From NCBI GenBank assembly GCA_018340375.1, contig JAFFJZ010000003.1, positions 49,941,006-50,005,005 on the forward strand: 64,000 bases of DNA. The letters are read 5' to 3'. The DNA is from Gonatopus flavifemur (taxonomy: Eukaryota > Arthropoda > Insecta > Hymenoptera > Dryinidae). The position numbers and the translations under genes are program-made. This document shows positions 1-10,402 of the stretch, one piece after another. Under the pieces are notes generated by a model that was not told where the DNA came from, did not search any database, and saw nothing but the letters and a program-made list of their open reading frames with translations. Position 1 is the stretch's first letter, and each line of letters starts with the position of its first letter.

Positions 1-2684
1 CATTCAACACTGGACTTGACAAATTATCTGTTGAACAAGTGTCAGTTTGAATACGTTCTAACAGCCAAGATGAGTCAAGATTGCATTGAAGTAAGTGGAA
101 GGAATTTGATAACTTTTCAATTGAAATATTTTCAATTATTTATATGTATTCCCCTACAATGTTTGTTCTGATCAAATTCCATTATGAAAAAATACATTTC
201 ATTTATTCAATTATATCAGAAGATAGTCGGTTATGCAACTTTTTGAGAGGATACTAGTGCCGTAGTACTAGTCAAATCTTTCCTGTGAATTATTCGAAGA
301 TGAAGCAATTTAATCAAAATATTAGAAAATTTGAAGAATTCCCATTTCCGAATTGAAAAAAATAGATTTGACTAGTATTACGGAACTGCCATCTCCATAA
401 AGAGATACTAGCGGACGTGACACTCGCCAAATCGTTTATTCCAAACGAATTCTATACAATTCTCTGTCATGGTTCTAGGAAGCTTGATCGAAAAACATTT
501 GATCGAAAACAGTTGATCGAAAACATTTGATCGAAAAACAGTTGATCGAAAACATTTGATCGAAGAACATTTGATCGAAGAACATTTGATCGAAGAACAT
601 TTGATCGAAGAACATTTGATCGAAGAACATTTGATCGAAAAACATTTGATCGAAAAACATTTGATCGAAAAACGTTTGATCGAAAGCACTTTTGATCGAA
701 TGCCCATTTGATCGAATTCTCAAACTAAGTTAGCCAATCTTCGCGTTATCCAGAGCCACGACGAGGACGTGATGAGATTGTAGGCTCCATTTTTTTTTTT
801 TCTAATTTTTTTTTTGTATTTTTAAAACATTTTTCCATTTTTTTCGTTTTCATATGTTTTTTTGGATTTTTTTGGATTTTTCAATGCTGCTGTCAGTTTG
901 TGTTCTTCCAAGGATCTTGTCAATAGATATCAACGTTATCCATTCTCATTTCGGGGAGGGCTCCCGAACCCCTGGGCCCGCTCCTACTCCTAGTCTGCAT
1001 TGTAGCCGTCTGCGAGGCGTGAGCGGGCTTCGCCCGCTCACGCATAGCCACCTTTGAATGGAGCAACTATTTTCATTTTATCATTCCCATTCTTACATTT
1101 TATCAGCATTTCTCCCACCCCACCCGCTCACCAATACCCTCTTAACACACTCTCATCCCACTAAACCCTCAAATTCGTATTCCTTTCGATCAAATGTGCT
1201 TTCGATCAAATGTGCTTCGATCAAATTACAATTCGATCAAATGTTTGCCGATCAAATGTATTTTCGATCAAATGTTGTTCGATCAAATATTGTTCGATCG
1301 AATGATGTTCGATCAAATATTTTCGATCAAATGTTTTCGATCAAATGATTTTCGATCAAATGTTTTCGATCAAGCTTCCGGATACCCTCTGTCATACGTA
1401 CATTCCATTGGAATTCCTTAAAAACAGGAGAATAATACTTTTTAAACAAATTCTTTCCCCATATACACTGTAATCAATCGGTTGGATAGATCAATAGTTA
1501 AATAAGGAAGTACATCGTATGAGTTCAGTACAATTACAAATGATTTTTTATTGGAGGGATGTTTTTTTCATCCCACGTATATTCTGATGTATCAATAACA
1601 AATTTATTTTTCAGCATTTCTTTGGTATGATTCGACAAGCAGGAAGTCAGAATGATCATCCTACTATGCCAACGTTTCTACAACTTTACAGAATGTTATC
1701 TTTGTATGCATTAATTAGACCGCCCAAATTTGGAAATTGTCCACTTCGAGAAACTCCTAACAAACCTGCAATAACTTTGGATGATTTTAAATCCATATTT
1801 GGAAATGGAAGTTCCCAATCATTCAATACTAACAATATTTTAAAATTAAAGCAAAAATTGAATGGCTATTTGGAAGCTGGTGAATGGGAATGTGATGACA
1901 TCATCGATCATGATTATAACATGAACTCTGTTACAAGCTGCATAATATATTATGTAACAGGATTTGTGACTCGCAAATTATTAAAACGCACAACATCTCT
2001 AGTAAAAATGAATTATATAAGAACATACATAAAGCATATAGAAACCATACATGATCATATATGACCATATATAATTCATACGCAATCCATATTGAATCCG
2101 TATATGATCATATATGGCCCATACAGAATCCATATATGAACTTCGATGCAAGACTTTCCCATACATGTGAAACAATTCTGTCACATATGAAATATTTTTC
2201 GTATATGGATTTCATATGGATTATATATGAGTCATATATGATCATATATGGATCACATATGGATTACATACGGATTGTATATGATTCTATGCATTTTCAT
2301 ATATGAATCATATATGAATTTTATATGTATTATGTATGGATTATGTATGGGTCATATATGTTCGTTTTTTACTAGGGATGTGATACTTGTAAGCAAGCTC
2401 TTTTGAATCCTGGCGAGGGGCCATATAGATCAGATGAACAAGCCCAACTTGTGAATATGAAAACGAAAGGTTTTCTTATTCATCCACACATCCAGTTCTA
2501 TAAAATGTTTGAAAAAATAGAATTTTATTTGAGCCAACATATTAGAAAAAATGATGTGTATAATCAAACGATAACTGCAGTTATGGAAAATGTGAAATTA
2601 AAATTTCCATGCGATGTACATAAAAATGCACTTTTAACATATTGTACCCAGACAGCAAGACAGTTTCGAAAGAATGCCATATGA
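1..2684 (+). CDS. P-element/THAP9-like transposase, 5' partial, three exons
   Basis: Three coding blocks join in phase 0. Block 1 (1-90) ends ...FEYVLTAKMSQDCIE before a GTAAGT donor at 91. Block 2 (1615-2001) follows a TTTTTCAG acceptor and reads HFFGMIRQAGSQNDHPT, then ends ...KRTTSL before a GTAAAA donor. Block 3 (2376-2684) follows a pyrimidine-rich ...TTTACTAG acceptor and opens GCDTCKQALLNPGEG. The joined motif QDCIE-HFFGMIRQ-GSQNDHPT and the later ITGF/VTGFVTRKL and CDTC stretches match the C-terminal half of P-element/THAP9 transposases, which cut and paste DNA in the nucleus. The N-terminal THAP finger would lie left of the window. The last dozen codons and the TGA lie inside a MITE that starts at 2647, so the native C-terminus is displaced. 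The remaining frame is open, so this could be a young dead copy or a domesticated gene. Splice sites are by inspection only. Confidence 0.75.
478..1379. mobile_element. Foldback element with tandem-repeat terminal arms
   Basis: The ends GGAAGCTTGATCGAAAA and its complement TTTTCGATCAAGCTTCC are inverted. Behind each end is a tandem array of a ~15-bp unit with core TTTGATCGAAnAACA: about 14 units at 485-715, and about 13 in opposite orientation at 1186-1374. The interior (716-1185) has long T runs, a GC-rich hairpin and no gene. The element lies inside the first intron of the transposase. I found no clear target-site duplication. Confidence 0.75.
1017..1043. other. Perfect 12-bp GC-rich hairpin
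   Basis: GCGTGAGCGGGC and its exact complement flank a TTC loop. It stands out in AT-rich sequence. A terminator-like or Helitron 3'-end hairpin is conceivable, but no CTRR end follows at the expected distance. Confidence 0.6.
2005..2372. repeat. Diverged CATATATG-type repeat filling intron 2
   Basis: Nearly the whole second transposase intron consists of variants of CATATATGATCATATATGG and ATTCATATATGAA. Similar phrases recur near 23535-23600 and 43795-43875. It ends just before the polypyrimidine tract and AG at 2374-2375. Confidence 0.6.
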
Positions 2685-3817
2685 GTTCTCAACATGAACT
2701 TCTCAAGAACTCACAGCATAGAATTCTTTCAGAATTCATTTAGAACGTATGGGGTTCTCAGAGAATTCTTCTGCATGATTTAGGGAGTTTGTAAAATGTT
2801 CGGAAACAACTCTTGGAGTGTGATTTAAGAACTCTCAAATGTCCAATGATATTGACTCGTGCGGTGTTCTCTATTCAATCCCAAAGAATTATTTGCGGAT
2901 TCGTTGAAAATGTAGATGGCGCTAATAAGATCATACGTTTTTCAGTTCGCACATGCTAAACCAACTTATTGGCGGAAGTTTTCAATATCTTTTTGGAATA
3001 TCTTTTTTTCACCCTAAGATTCAAGTAATTTATGTTCTCTTATCACGCTAATATTCATGCTTTTGTGAAAAATTGTGATAAATCATCGTTATCGATACGA
3101 AAAATTGAATAAATATTAAAAAAACCTCAAATAAAACGTTCGGGGGGGGGGGGGTGATTTCATCGGTATACCGAGAGATACTGAAATGGTCTCTATAGAG
3201 ATTCGTGTTATTTAAAATATTCATATTTCGAGAATAACTGACATCTAAAATTGACGATAGTTTAATAGGGATTGCAATTACACTTCTTTGAAGAATAATT
3301 TTGAAACAAAAATTTGTCCAAATTCAAAACTAAACTCTTATGCATCAGAATGTACGTTGAATTCTCACAAATTACAATGTCGAATATAAATTCTTTTTAT
3401 GTGCAGGCAGGAAAAAATATTTAATAACAAACGAATAAAAAATCATTCAAACACTTGGATAAAACTGTACCCAATGTCAACTAATTTTATATTATCCAAT
3501 TTATGAAACTCTCCAATTAACAGATACATTTGAAATGCAAAATAACTCCTTTTATTAAAGAAACGAGTTTCTTGAGGAGTCTTAATTTGCTCTTTATTTA
3601 TACTTTCAATGTTCTCAAAGAATTCTTCTCGTGAGTTCATAATTAATTCTAATGTGATGGAAAAAGAACACCAAGAATGCTCTATTGGTTGGACAATTCA
3701 GAGTTCTGAATATATTCTACCAGAATTCTTCCGATTACTTTTGGTGCTCCTGAAGAATTCTTTCTAACATCCGAGAATTCTTTGCGGATTCTTTTAGAAC
3801 TCTCAATGTTGTCTGGG
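2647..3817. mobile_element. 1.17-kb MITE, CCCAGACA ends, TA duplication
   Basis: The left end CCCAGACAGCAAGAC and right end ...GTTGTCTGGG are inverted and flanked by TA on both sides (2645-2646, 3818-3819). The subterminal parts share many AGAATTCTT-type motifs in opposite orientation. The interior has a run of G at about 3141-3154 and no gene. It inserted in the last transposase exon, so its first bases encode the final residues TQTARQFRKNAI and the stop. Confidence 0.65.
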
Positions 3818-3819
3818 TA

Positions 3820-4218
3820 TTCATTATTACATTTTGTTACGTTGAAGGCAATATTGTAAACAATTAAACAACGATTTTATTAAGCAGAGTCGCGAGAAGA
3901 AGAAATCTGCCAAATTATGTACATTATGATGATAGATACACATATTTTTTATGTGTGGAATTAAGATGAAGTTTATTTTATCATTATGTTCATTGAACTA
4001 TTATAGACACAGCTGATTTATATTCCAAAAAAAACTGATTCAAATAAATTTTCCAATGCAAAAAGTGAACATCAAAGATTTGTTTTATTTCATGTAAATA
4101 AACTGATTTGCAACCCCTTATAACATTTTCGAATTTTGTGTATTATATGTATCTGGAATGTATGTCAATTTCACATTAAACCTACTCGAAAGGTACATAA
4201 ATTGTGTGCTTGTGCCTA
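3820..4218. other. Transposase 3' remnant, then AT-rich DNA
   Basis: Just right of the MITE the transposase frame appears to continue with a basic stretch (3863-3922, including NNDFIKQSREKKKSAK) after one TGA, as expected of a P-type C-terminus. Beyond about 3930 I see only AT-rich sequence. Confidence 0.4.
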
Positions 4219-4329
4219 CGCCCCAAGAGAACACAAACCTCCAAATACGTCCGGCGGACGTACTTGAACGCCCATTGGACGTCCAGTACGTCTACTGGAC
4301 GTTTTGGAGATTTGTGTTCTCTTGGGGCG
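4219..4329. mobile_element. 111-bp palindromic MITE
   Basis: CGCCCCAAGAGAACACAAA at the left is matched by its complement at the right. The arms differ by one base over about 24 bp and continue into ACGTCC-rich centres. It is a full-length hairpin with no coding capacity. Confidence 0.75.
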
Positions 4330-5020
4330 TTGAAAGTACAAAATTTTCAAATCTCATAAGGGATATGATATAAAATATATGTGAATTCATTCTATTTATA
4401 TTTTTGTGGAAGAAAGACCAGGAATATTCCACTTGGATTATTAGAATGCAAAATTGATACGAAAATATTATTCTAATGCATGCTGTACTCTAACAAGACC
4501 ATTTTTTGAAATTATTAATTGTTACATTCTCTTGAAATTAATGATAGAAGAGGATGTATTTATATGATTCTGTTAAGTATACTATGCATTAAGACGGGAA
4601 GATGGCATGACTTTACTCGGAAAGAAAAAAGTAAATATTAAGTGAATATCAATATTAAGTAAATATTAAGAGTGAATATTAATCATTATATCAAATTGAA
4701 CTGAGTAAAATGAGACAAAAATTTTTAATTCAATCGAATTTATTGATCAGAAACGGACTTGCGTCAAAATTCTGAGACAACAATTTCGAGTATTTCAAGG
4801 TTACGACTTGGAATTTCTTTTATGTGAATAAAAATTGTTAAGAAAAGGAAATTCACATTCGATGAATAATCAGATTATAATTATTTGGATGAATTACCAT
4901 GTTCATATCTCACAAATACAATTCACATGGATTTTTTATTTTTTGGGAACTCGGATAAAATTGAATCTGCATAACGATCACATCTGCTATTCAAAACCCC
5001 GCCCTTTTTTCTACTTCTAG
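4330..5020. other. AT-rich stretch without recognised gene
   Basis: Only short open frames and simple AATATTAAG-like repeats (near 4630-4690) are seen. Confidence 0.5.
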
Positions 5021-5151
5021 ATCGTGAGACATCTGGTGGCCAATTTGAAAATCTAGACATAACTGGCTTCAGTTCATCACCCCAGTTGCAACACCTTTCT
5101 TTCACACCATGGGGTTTACCAAATAACGTGTTTCCGTTACTCATAGATTGT

Positions 5152-5262
5152 GGGTGTTTACGGCAAATGATCGGTTCAGGTTTATCCCTAGACAGTGGTA
5201 CTCAATTACGAAAATTTCTAGAATTGATCGGATTAGTGATCCTGTCCTGTCTCACAAGGCGG
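5152..5262. repeat. Left arm of a ~110-bp inverted repeat
   Basis: From GGGTGTTTACGGCAAATGAT onward this sequence is nearly identical to the reverse complement of 6080-6192. The frame around 4990-5260 is open on both strands. I do not recognise the translations. Confidence 0.7.
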
Positions 5263-5743
5263 TGTTAACGTATCTTTATGAAATAAAGCGGGAAACTGGA
5301 AGTGAAAGATAATTGGGTGGCATTAATTAATATTCATAAAATTTGAAGGTACAAATTATCATCTTCCTGCTAAAAAGTAATTTCAAATTGTTTTGTTAAG
5401 CCAATATTGATGAAAATACTTGATTATTCATTACGAAAGGAGTTCTAACCTTAAATTCACAAAATAAATTAAGATAATTTTTTCGTATTGCTTTTGTGGC
5501 AATGAAGTGAATGACTACTAAATAAATAAGATCAATGTTTCAAAGTGACAAATTATTTCAAATATTATCTTATATTAATGTTCACAAAGCTTGAGAAAAT
5601 CAAATTTTCATTCAACTGTAATTATTTACAATTTAAAATAACATTCTTTATTGTGGCGATTCCTGGATATTTTTCATTATCAAGAACGATTCTTTGATAA
5701 TGTTCATTTTTCTATTAGGTACAAGTTGAATTATTGGACTAAC

Positions 5744-6074
5744 ATGGATTTTCATGAATTATATAATCTATTTTTTGAAGATGATCAGGGGGCATAATCT
5801 CAGATGAAAAATTTTCAGACGGATTTCAACGCCGTCGTACGGTACCTCCATTGAAGTAATTTTCATAAATACACTAACATTACTTCAACAATTTTTATGA
5901 TTTGTCAATCATTTGTGTTGGCCTGTCCATGTAAATTTACTTCAATGGAGGTACCGTACAGCGGCGCTGAAACCCATCTGAAAACTTTGCATTTAAGTTT
6001 ATGCCCCCTGAAGATGACGCAGAAGATGAATTTCTTGAGCACCGTAGAATGCCATTGAACATGTTCACGTTATA
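5744..6074 (+). pseudogene. Possible Harbinger/HARBI1-like N-terminus split by a MITE
   Basis: From ATG at 5744 the frame reads MDFHELYNLFFEDD and is interrupted at 5786. Right of the MITE, skipping one copy of the duplicated target, the frame resumes with an acidic run and FLEHRRMPLNMF, then a stop at about 6074. An acidic N-terminus followed by FLEHRR-P resembles the start of insect Harbinger-like nucleases, which are DNA-transposon enzymes or host genes derived from them. Only some 35 codons are visible and no catalytic domain follows, so the call rests on a short motif. It could be a chance open frame. Confidence 0.35.
5786..6010. mobile_element. 225-bp hAT-like MITE, 8-bp target duplication
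   Basis: The ends CAGGGGGCATAA and TTATGCCCCCTG are inverted, and the arms continue for about 75 bp through a shared GTACGGTACCTCCATTGAAG. Flanks are AAGATGAT (5778-5785) and AAGATGAC (6011-6018), an 8-bp duplication with one mismatch. That length is typical of hAT elements. Confidence 0.7.
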
Positions 6075-6079
6075 GCCAG

Positions 6080-6192
6080 CAATGACTTGTAAGACAGGAT
6101 GGATCACTGATCCGATCAATTCTAGAAATTTTCGTAATTGAGTACCACTGTCTAGGGATAAACCTGAACCGATCATTTGCCGTAAACACCCT
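6080..6192. repeat. Right arm of the ~110-bp inverted repeat
   Basis: Reverse complement of 5152-5262 with few changes, so the two copies face each other across about 0.8 kb that holds the hAT-like MITE. Confidence 0.7.
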
Positions 6193-6336
6193 GTGAGGTT
6201 AACGTGTTAAGCATTATAGTGGAGTATTTTGTAAGAATAAAATGTATAATTTAAGAACAGACTGTGGGATATTAAGGTCTATTTTCAAGAATCTATGTAT
6301 CAAATAAGTGTGTAAGACTTGGAGATACAATAAACC

Positions 6337-6489
6337 TTAAGGGTAACCTCCCATGGACCGGAATTCGTTCCGGCGGAATGACTTTAAACCAATCGCTTTC
6401 ACAATTTCTTTTAGAGTGTCCTATCAAAAATCTATAAAAAATTGTGCATTCCGCCGGAACGAATTCCGGTCCATGGGAGGCCAGCCTAA
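6337..6489. mobile_element. Palindromic MITE with 34-bp perfect arms
   Basis: 6347-6380 is the exact reverse complement of 6447-6480 (CCTCCCATGGACCGGAATTC...). Imperfect arms extend outward to CTTAAGG and CCTAAGG. It is the first of four abutting palindromes. Confidence 0.8.
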
Positions 6490-6640
6490 GGCCCGCGTCA
6501 CATGGAGCTGAAAAAGAGCGGAAAGCAGAACGCGGAACCCTTGGTTGAAAAGAGAGGCAAATATTCGCTTTTCTTTTCAGCCAACGGTTCCGCGCTCCGC
6601 TTTCCGCCATCTTTTGACTCCATGTGACACCGGCCTAAAG
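6486..6640. mobile_element. Palindromic MITE, GTCACATGGAG family, copy 1
   Basis: Arms CTAAGGCCCGCGTCACATGGAG and the complement of CTCCATGTGACACCGGCC match imperfectly. A GCGGAAAGC...GCGGAACCCTTGGTTGAA arm folds back on itself. A second copy is at 16474-16629. Confidence 0.8.
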
Positions 6641-6763
6641 CTGACATTCCATGGGGCGTCGAGCGGCAACGTCAACATTGGAAGAAAAGGGAGGTCCGAC
6701 CGGTTCTCTTTTTTTTTCCAATGTTGACGCTGCCGCTCGACGCCCCATGAAATGTCAGCTTAA
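6636..6763. mobile_element. Palindromic MITE, GGGGCGTCGAGC family, copy 1
   Basis: The arms AGCTGACATTCCATGGGGCG and CGCCCCATGAAATGTCAGCT are inverted, and the match runs on through CAACATTGGAAGAAAA. Two further copies form a doublet at 7653-7909. Confidence 0.8.
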
Positions 6764-7161
6764 GGGTGTCCCCTGGTCGATTTTTTCACTAGAAAACTAC
6801 TAGATCGATTCAACCACTTTACGTCATTAATATTCAATTAATTACATCGACCTTGAGATAAAAAAATCTAGAATAAATCAGAGATGCCGGCTCTAGTCTC
6901 AAAATAATTGTACATGGATTATATTCGTTATAATATCAAAAAAACTGAATAGAGGTTACTTATTGGCTGATAACGAAATGTCGTTCTAATTATTTATGAC
7001 GAGTTAGTTGAACGACAAACAGACCAGAACCGGATTGTTTGATGGATTCTGAATCATTTGATCCGATGTTTAATGCAATTGATTGAATATTTTTGACGTA
7101 AAATGGTTGAGACGATCTAGTAGTTTTTTGATGAAAAAATCGATCAGAGCACTCCCTTAAA
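6760..7161. mobile_element. 402-bp TIR element, TTAAGGGnGT ends
   Basis: The left arm from TTAAGGGTGTCCCCTGGTCG and the right arm ending ...GAGCACTCCCTTAA are inverted over about 100 bp, sharing GATTTTTTCA and ACTACTAGATCG. No coding capacity. Confidence 0.75.
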
Positions 7162-7172
7162 GCCCGCAGAAC

Positions 7173-7290
7173 ACCGCAATATAAAGCCAAGTATAGTATT
7201 TGCCCTCCGAACTATAGAGATATAATCATCCTTAAAACTATGCTTCCTATCAAAAATCACTCCCAAATCACCAATAATATCGCACCGACG
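7173..7290 (-). pseudogene. Fragment of jockey-like LINE reverse transcriptase
   Basis: The minus strand reads GDLGVIFDRKHSFKDDYISI then VRRANTILGFI. This is the conserved block after the FADD motif of jockey-clade reverse transcriptases (DLGV.FD....F..H...). About 38 residues survive, without the catalytic motif, so it is a relic. Confidence 0.65.
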
Positions 7291-7652
7291 GAAAACCCCA
7301 CATAGAGCCACAGCCCCAAAGAACTCATAGAGAATTCTTATTGAACTGATTGTGCTCTTTATGAATTATGTAAGACTTCTCCTGGGACTGTGGTGCTACG
7401 TGGGACGACATCTCCAACCTTCATTTATATTCATTCGTATTTCTCTCTGAACGTTTTATGAATTCTTTATGCATTCTATGTATTCACAAAGAAGTTGAAA
7501 AGATTTCGAAAAAAATAGTTGCTTTAGAATACTTCTTAAGAACTTTTTTCGACCTGTTTGTGAACATATGTACTGTGTGGGGTAGACCTGTTTTAAACCG
7601 AAGTTCAGTTATTCCGAAAAATGATGACGCCGAAATTTCGTATCCCGACGAG

Positions 7653-7909
7653 TTAAGCTGTAATTTCATGGGGCGTCGAGCATCGAGCGTCAACATTAGA
7701 AAGAAAGAGAGGTCACACAGTTCTTCTCTTTCCTTCTAATGTTGACGCTTGATGCTCGACGCCCCATGAAATTACATCTTAAAGATGTAATTTCATGGGG
7801 CGTCGAGCATCAAGCGTCAACATTAGAAGGAAAGAGAAGAACTGTGTGATCTCTCTTTCTTTCTAATGTTGACGCTCGATGCTCGACGCCCCATGAAATT
7901 ACAGCTTTA
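7653..7909. mobile_element. Head-to-head doublet of a palindromic MITE
   Basis: Two GGGGCGTCGAGC-family copies (7653-7780, 7781-7909) are reverse complements of each other and meet at CATCTTAAAGATG. Each copy is itself a hairpin, so the stretch is palindromic at two scales. The outer ends are TTAAGCTGTAATTTCATGGG and its near complement. Confidence 0.85.
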
Positions 7910-8142
7910 TTAGGCCTTTTCGTTCTACCAGAGATGAGTTGAAGAGATTGCTAACGAGATATGAAAACCATAGGCCAGTTTCTGAATGGCAGTATCACGT
8001 TTCCCGTTTATCTCTTCATGCTGGTTGGCTTAGAAGGAAAATTCAACCAATCATATATTTTTTTTCAAAAGAAAAAACGTGATACGGACCATGATTTTAA
8101 CATTGCGTTAACAATCTCTGCTATTCATCTCTGGTTCTACAC

Positions 8143-8820
8143 AGTTGGAGCGTGTTCCAAGTTGCTCCAGAGTCATTTGATTTGTCGACTTCAGGGAGTA
8201 TATCGGAAATTGCAAATCAAATCACTTTAGTGTTGCTTGGAGCGGTTCGGAGCACGTAGAACGAATGAACCTATTATTCCGAAAGTTCGTTGTGCCGACA
8301 AATCGTGATTGATTCGTCTTTTAAATCTATGAGAAATGTGCAAAACAATTGGACTGAAAATAGTCAGGATACTGAAGTTTCGGAATATAAGGCCGGAGAC
8401 TCATGCCAGCGACTGTCGCGCGCGACATCATTAGAAGAAAAAAGAGATCCGAGTTGAAAACATCTTTCCTCTTTTTTCTTCTAATGATGTCGCGCGCGAC
8501 AGTCGCTGGCATAAGTACCCGGGGTAACACATCAGGGTTGAAAATTTCGGAGCAATCATTTTTCGGAATACCTGAACTTCGGTATAAAACAAGTCTACCC
8601 TGTGTGGGTATAAACATTTGAGATAAACGATCCCCTTTGATCGAATATATAGTTGAAAAGTTTTTAAATTGAATATAATAGCTAAGTTCGTTTACTGGTG
8701 TCCCAAGTTACCCCAACTTACTCCAAGTATATTGGATTCGCGATTTCCAGTTATAGAAACGAAATAATTGGTTTGGTACAAGTTGGAGCAACTCACAGCA
8801 CGTAGAACGAACGAACCTTA
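8143..8820 (+). repeat. Diverged direct repeats around AGCACGTAGAACGAA
   Basis: 8143-8275 and about 8690-8820 share the order TTGGAGC / CAAGTT.CTCCA / GGAGC...AGCACGTAGAACGAA.GAACC. I assign no function. Confidence 0.45.
8403..8512. mobile_element. 110-bp palindromic MITE with CGCGCG arms
   Basis: ATGCCAGCGACTGTCGCGCG at the left is matched exactly at the right end. The match continues through CGACATCATTAGAAGAAAAA, over 40 bp of perfect arm. Confidence 0.85.
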
Positions 8821-9012
8821 TGATGACAATCGAAATTTGTTTGTGGGTGTTCTTAAATTGATGAAATTGGGAGGGAATGAATTAAATCCACCAACTGTAT
8901 ATAGAGCTTAATGTTCATTGGGCATTTCTTTCGAAATTGACAATATGATTGACTGGTTGCACAAGAGATGACCAATCATCAGAGTTTGAAGAACTCTGGG
9001 AAGCATGGAAGC

Positions 9013-9572
9013 CACTGATCTCTATTATACACTGGATAGAGGATATTAAAAATTTCTTGTGACGAATTGAAGACTTGAGCCACCATTTTGTTGTGGGCTG
9101 AATGGTCATTTTTTAGCGGTGAATTTGAACCGTATCAATGTATTTCCAACAAAATCTGCATTATATTTCCACGTGATTGAAGAATTTTTCATTACCCTTT
9201 CCCATGTCATCTAAATTTTAGTTCATAATACAAACAAGCATGAGATTCTGTTTATTGTTGAGTTTTTGTGAATTTCACAAAAAAATGTATATTTTCAATT
9301 ATAGAAACGTTCCAAACCATTCAAACTGTAATCAATCATGATTTTTCCGAATCTCCCCATCATGTTACACAATATTGGGTATTAGGATTGGATTAATATT
9401 GATATACTGCACAAAATACTTCGATAGCATTCAAATTTACCACCAAAATTAACCATTCAGCCCACAAACAAATGGCGGCCCCAGAGTCTTCTATCACGTT
9501 CAATTACTCACAGAAGTCTTGTATCGCGGAGTCCTGTATCCGCTATCCAGTGTATATTAGAGATCAGTGATG
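9013..9572. mobile_element. TIR element with ~115-140-bp arms
   Basis: 9013-9125 and 9432-9572 are inverted copies: CACTGATCTCTATTATACAC against its complement, and later GTGGGCTGAATGGT against ACCATTCAGCCCAC. The centre is AT-rich and non-coding. To its left, 8925-8990 resembles the middle of the MITE at 42047-42218. Confidence 0.65.
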
Positions 9573-9599
9573 GAAGCACCCATGGAATGTAACCAAGAA

Positions 9600-10147
9600 T
9601 AATTTAGAGAATTTTCACTTCAATGTTTTGAAATTTCATGTCTGTCAAATGAGACATTCAACTTCATTAATATTTGGTTCAAACCAGCTTTAGTGCATCA
9701 AGAAGTAACAACAAAGTGAGTATTCTGTTTATTCCTCAACAGAATTTCACACAATTCTGATTGCAACACAATTTGTCAATAAATTTAGAATAAACATTGC
9801 TTTCAATTTGACAAGAAAGCACTTTGATGGTAACGTTATTTTTTTTCAAATTATGATTATTCGCAATTATTGTTCATATTCTTTTGCGTTGCTGCTTCTC
9901 TTCCCTGTATGTTAACTGTGAAAGTCAACAAGGGTGTACAAAATTATTCAACCCACATCGATTTTTTTCTTTCACTTCGTCCACGAAATTAAACCCATGT
10001 GTGTGTAATATCATTTAAAAAAAAATATGAATTCATTTGGAATTTGTGATATAGCATTATTGCATCATTTGACATAGCTTCTAATCCCATTCGTTCACGT
10101 GCATGTTTGAGAAATTAAAAATAATTTCAATATAACCTAAAAATTTC
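9600..10147. other. AT-rich intergenic DNA
   Basis: No gene or ordered repeat recognised. Confidence 0.4.
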
Positions 10148-10402
10148 CCAGACAGCAATGTGCTAGAAAAATTCGTAATAATTTCCCAACAACACGGAGC
10201 AACTGTTTTTGGGAAGTTTCTAGGAGGTTGCGTCGCCAAATGCGCAGCAACATGCAGCAAACTTGAAAGTTGTTGTCATCATGCTGTGAAGATGTTTGGA
10301 TACATGGAGCTACGAAACGTTATATCAAACAATCCCCCAAGCAACACAAACTGGTGCAACAACACTGGAGCAACAGTTGCACTGCAACTTTTGTTGTTAG
10401 GG
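10148..10402. mobile_element. Probable MITE rich in AGCAAC motifs
   Basis: The start CCCAGACAGCAATG is like the 2647 MITE, and the end is ...TTGTTGTTAGGG. The interior has many AGCAAC/GTTGCT words in both orientations. The right end is diverged, so limits are approximate. It lies about 140 bp upstream of the RNF14-like exon. Confidence 0.45.

Larger units (their letters stand above)
7577..8612. repeat. Inverted arms (7577-7650, 8535-8612) around MITEs
   Basis: Both arms share GGGTAGAC.TGTTTTA..CCGAAGTTCAG and ATTCCGAAAAATGAT in opposite orientation. Each arm is cut on its inner side by a palindromic MITE, so the arms are probably TIRs of an older element. The middle (7915-8385) holds no gene. 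A small hairpin around AAACGTGATAC occurs at about 7990-8090. Confidence 0.6.

Noticed and set aside
475..723. Short direct repeats resembling a CRISPR array or a repetitive protein (FDQMFFDQM / SIKCSSIKC)
   Set aside because: The units abut without unique spacers, and the open frames are just translations of the 15-bp repeat. The DNA is eukaryotic.
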